NCBI RefSeq assembly: GCF_002019595.1
Contig: NZ_KV917369.1
Coordinates: forward strand, 840,458 to 904,457
DNA length: 64,000 nucleotides
From: Priestia abyssalis
GTDB lineage: Bacteria; Bacillota; Bacilli; Bacillales; Bacillaceae_H
Direction: 5' to 3'
Shown here: positions 62,130 through 64,000 of the stretch, piece by piece
Position numbering within the stretch: the first letter of the stretch is position 1
How the letters are laid out: each line of letters opens with the position of its first letter
Made by a program: the position numbers and the translations under genes
The notes under the pieces: model-generated
The model's input: only the letters and a program-made list of their open reading frames with translations
Database searches by the model: none
Told to the model about the DNA's origin: nothing

Positions 62130-63929
62130 ATGAGTACAGAACTATTAATATCTAATTCTATAAAAGCTGAAATTGGTGCAATGCCAGATACAAAAGGTTT
62201 GAATTTTTTTAAGGAAGATCTCAATCTACCTTTTACTCTAAAACGTTATCTTTCTAAAGAAGATTATGATCGCGCCCTATCTTACTTAACAGAATTAGGT
62301 GAAATAGCCGGAACACGTTTAGATGAGTTATCTCGTACTGCGGATAAGCATACTCCCGAGTTAATTGCTTTCAATGGGAAGGGGGAGCGTGTAAACAAAG
62401 TTGACTACCACCCAGCTTACAAGGAAATGGAATATTTAGGATATAGCAAATTTGCTCTCGTTGCTATGTCACATAAACCAGTACTAGGGTTTTCGACGAA
62501 ACTTCCACACGTACTAAAGTACGCATTTTGGTATTTGTTTGTACAATCCGAGTTTGGTCTAGCTTGCCCGATGAGTATGACAGATTCTGCTGCGCGTGTT
62601 TTAAGGAAGTTTGCTGACCAAGAAATGCAGCAAACCTATTTACCTCATATGACGAGTACAGATATGAATGAATTATGGACGTGTGCCCAATTTATGACTG
62701 AAAAGCAAGGTGGGTCTGATGTTGGCGCTAACACGGTAACGGCAAAGAAAGTTGGCGATCAGTGGGAGCTTTGGGGCGATAAATGGTTCTGTTCCAATGT
62801 ATCAGCAGACCTTGCGCTAGTTTTGGCTCGTCCTGAAGGTGCTCCTGAGGGCACGAAAGGTCTTGGAATGTTTTTAATGCCGAGAAAATTACCGGATGGA
62901 TCTCTAAATAAGTTCAGAATCAATCGTATAAAAGATAAGTTTGGAACACGCGACATGGCTTCGGGTGAAGTAGCGTTTGAAGGAGCGGTCGCTTATGTTG
63001 TGGGGGATATTACAAATGGTTTTAAGCAAATGATGTCGATGGTAAATTCCTCTCGATTATCGAACGCCGTACGTTCTACTGCCATGATGCGAAGAAGCTT
63101 TTTGGAAGCGCTCGTTTCAGCTCGGGGCCGAGTAGCATTTGGCAGCTCTATAGCCGAAAAGCCGCTTATGAAAGAAACACTTTTTGAATTATTACTAGAT
63201 TCCGAAGCAGCTGCGGCTATGACATTCTTCACGGCTTCTGTTTATGATAAAGCCGATCAAGGCAGCAAAGCCGATGAAAAGCTATTACGAATTTTAACGC
63301 CATTGTTAAAAGGATACATTTGTAAACGAGCTAGAAATTCTACCTCTGAGGGGATGGAAGCAAGAGGAGGAAACGGATATATCGAGGATTGGGTTGAACC
63401 GAAACTTGTGCGTGATTCTTATGTAGGTTCTATTTGGGAAGGAACGACAAATATGGTGGCCTTAGACGTAGTAAGAGCGTTAGTGAAAGATCAAGCAGGG
63501 GAGATCTTTTTTAACACCATTTACAATTCCATAGATAGCATCTCTGATTGTTTGGCGCAGCAGACTGGGAAGGTCCTTCTGCAAGTTACCAATAAAATTG
63601 AATTGCAAGCGAAAAGAATAATGAATTTGAATGAGCCGGAGAGGGAATTGCCTGCTAAACAATTAATGAACCGTATGTATCATGTCTTTGCAGCAAGTCT
63701 TTTACTAGATGAAGCTTCTGTGCAAATTACAGAACAAGGAAACTACCGTAAATTATATATGACTTTGCAGTATATACATCGTCATTTGCTTACGAATGGT
63801 TTTGATGATTTTAGCTACTCTGATCCATCGTTATTGCAATGGTTTGATGCTATTGTGGATTGGGATCAAGTTCCAGATCAGGCTGTAGAAGCTTTGTTAA
63901 AACATGTACAACAATCTGTGAAACTCTAA
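62130..63929 (+). CDS. Acyl-CoA dehydrogenase family protein (large, AidB/FadE-like)
   Basis: This FAD enzyme of 599 residues would introduce a trans-2 double bond in an acyl-CoA. It has an N-terminal helical extension of about 150 residues, a middle strand domain with FAD-contacting WTCAQFMTEKQGGSDV and WFCSN, and a C-terminal helical domain with SEGMEARGGNGYIED holding the probable catalytic Glu region. A final extension of about 130 residues follows. The length and extensions suit the AidB-like or long FadE group. ATG 62130 follows AGGAGGG at six bases; ATG 62103 is upstream of that site. The substrate is not readable. Confidence 0.88.
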   Translation: MSTELLISNSIKAEIGAMPDTKGLNFFKEDLNLPFTLKRYLSKEDYDRALSYLTELGEIAGTRLDELSRTADKHTPELIAFNGKGERVNKVDYHPAYKEMEYLGYSKFALVAMSHKPVLGFSTKLPHVLKYAFWYLFVQSEFGLACPMSMTDSAARVLRKFADQEMQQTYLPHMTSTDMNELWTCAQFMTEKQGGSDVGANTVTAKKVGDQWELWGDKWFCSNVSADLALVLARPEGAPEGTKGLGMFLMPRKLPDGSLNKFRINRIKDKFGTRDMASGEVAFEGAVAYVVGDITNGFKQMMSMVNSSRLSNAVRSTAMMRRSFLEALVSARGRVAFGSSIAEKPLMKETLFELLLDSEAAAAMTFFTASVYDKADQGSKADEKLLRILTPLLKGYICKRARNSTSEGMEARGGNGYIEDWVEPKLVRDSYVGSIWEGTTNMVALDVVRALVKDQAGEIFFNTIYNSIDSISDCLAQQTGKVLLQVTNKIELQAKRIMNLNEPERELPAKQLMNRMYHVFAASLLLDEASVQITEQGNYRKLYMTLQYIHRHLLTNGFDDFSYSDPSLLQWFDAIVDWDQVPDQAVEALLKHVQQSVKL

Positions 63930-63985
63930 ACAATCAATCTCTACCATAAGGTGTATGACAACGATAAAGAATAGAGGCGAGTATC

Positions 63986-64000
63986 ATGACTAAAGCATTA
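63986..64000 (+). CDS. Start of a further gene (truncated by window edge)
   Basis: An ATG at 63986 follows GAGGCGAG and opens M-T-K-A-L before the window ends, 56 bases after the dehydrogenase stop. It is probably the next gene of the same operon. A CoA-transferase would fit the first residues and context but cannot be supported from five codons. Confidence 0.4.

Overview
The window looks like the chromosome of a Bacillaceae species. Its xylose genes correspond closely to what I remember of the Bacillus subtilis xynB-xylR-xylA-xylB set. Ribosome binding sites are strong (AGGAGG type), GTG and TTG starts are common, promoters are of the SigA type, catabolite-responsive (cre-like) sites are present, and there is a remnant of an endospore germinant receptor permease. 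I see no rRNA, tRNA or CRISPR array.

Layout. (1) 0-11 kb: pentose utilisation. A GH43 beta-xylosidase, XylR with its operator, xylose isomerase and xylulokinase are followed by transketolase, transaldolase, an aldose 1-epimerase and methylglyoxal synthase. Together they carry xylo-oligosaccharides through the non-oxidative pentose phosphate pathway. A membrane-anchored sugar-binding protein follows, possibly an orphan sensor, next to a decayed spore-germination gene. (2) 13-15 kb: acetate symporter and its DUF485 partner behind a SigA promoter and a near-perfect cre. (3) 15.7-17.4 kb: small accessory genes (barstar-like inhibitor, HesB-like protein). (4) 17.5-29 kb: an aromatic-degradation island. 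It has an IclR regulator, acylating acetaldehyde dehydrogenase, hydroxy-oxovalerate aldolase, Rieske dioxygenase alpha and beta subunits, Rieske ferredoxin, dihydrodiol dehydrogenase, a dead fragment of a VOC-type extradiol dioxygenase, a PucR-type regulator, a LigB-type extradiol dioxygenase, an alpha/beta hydrolase and a hydratase. This is a complete ring-hydroxylation plus meta-cleavage route to pyruvate and acetyl-CoA, except that no ferredoxin reductase gene is present. (5) 29-33 kb: pyruvate carboxylase and a 4Fe-4S ferredoxin between IS6-type remnants.

(6) 33-40.7 kb: a proline dehydrogenase gene killed by one in-frame TGA, a divergent MocR regulator, and a two-gene FtsX-type ABC exporter flanked by plasmid-like debris (DUF3967 pseudogene, res-like palindrome, resolvase remnant). 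(7) 40.7-44.5 kb: amidase, MFS importer and FadR-type repressor with matching operators. (8) 45-57 kb: mixed genes, including a class D beta-lactamase, EamA transporter behind a possible leader peptide and attenuator, cold-shock protein, haemolysin III-like protein, GH18 hydrolase and a channel-like membrane protein. A strongly structured intergenic element lies at 52.2 kb. (9) 57-61 kb: a cobalamin riboswitch with terminator controls a nickel/cobalt-type ABC importer (binding protein and two permeases) that has no ATPase genes in the window. (10) 61-64 kb: an IclR regulator and a large acyl-CoA dehydrogenase, with a further gene starting at the right edge.

IS6-family transposase fragments and terminal-repeat pairs lie at about 16.8, 20.4, 29.0-29.4, 33.1 and 40.5 kb, that is, at the module boundaries. 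The middle of the window therefore looks assembled by successive IS6 insertions and deletions. A separate family of long hairpins with the loop AAAGAAC recurs at 1.7, 4.9, 55.0 and 61.8 kb. All family assignments come from reading the sequence and remembered family motifs; no database search was made.
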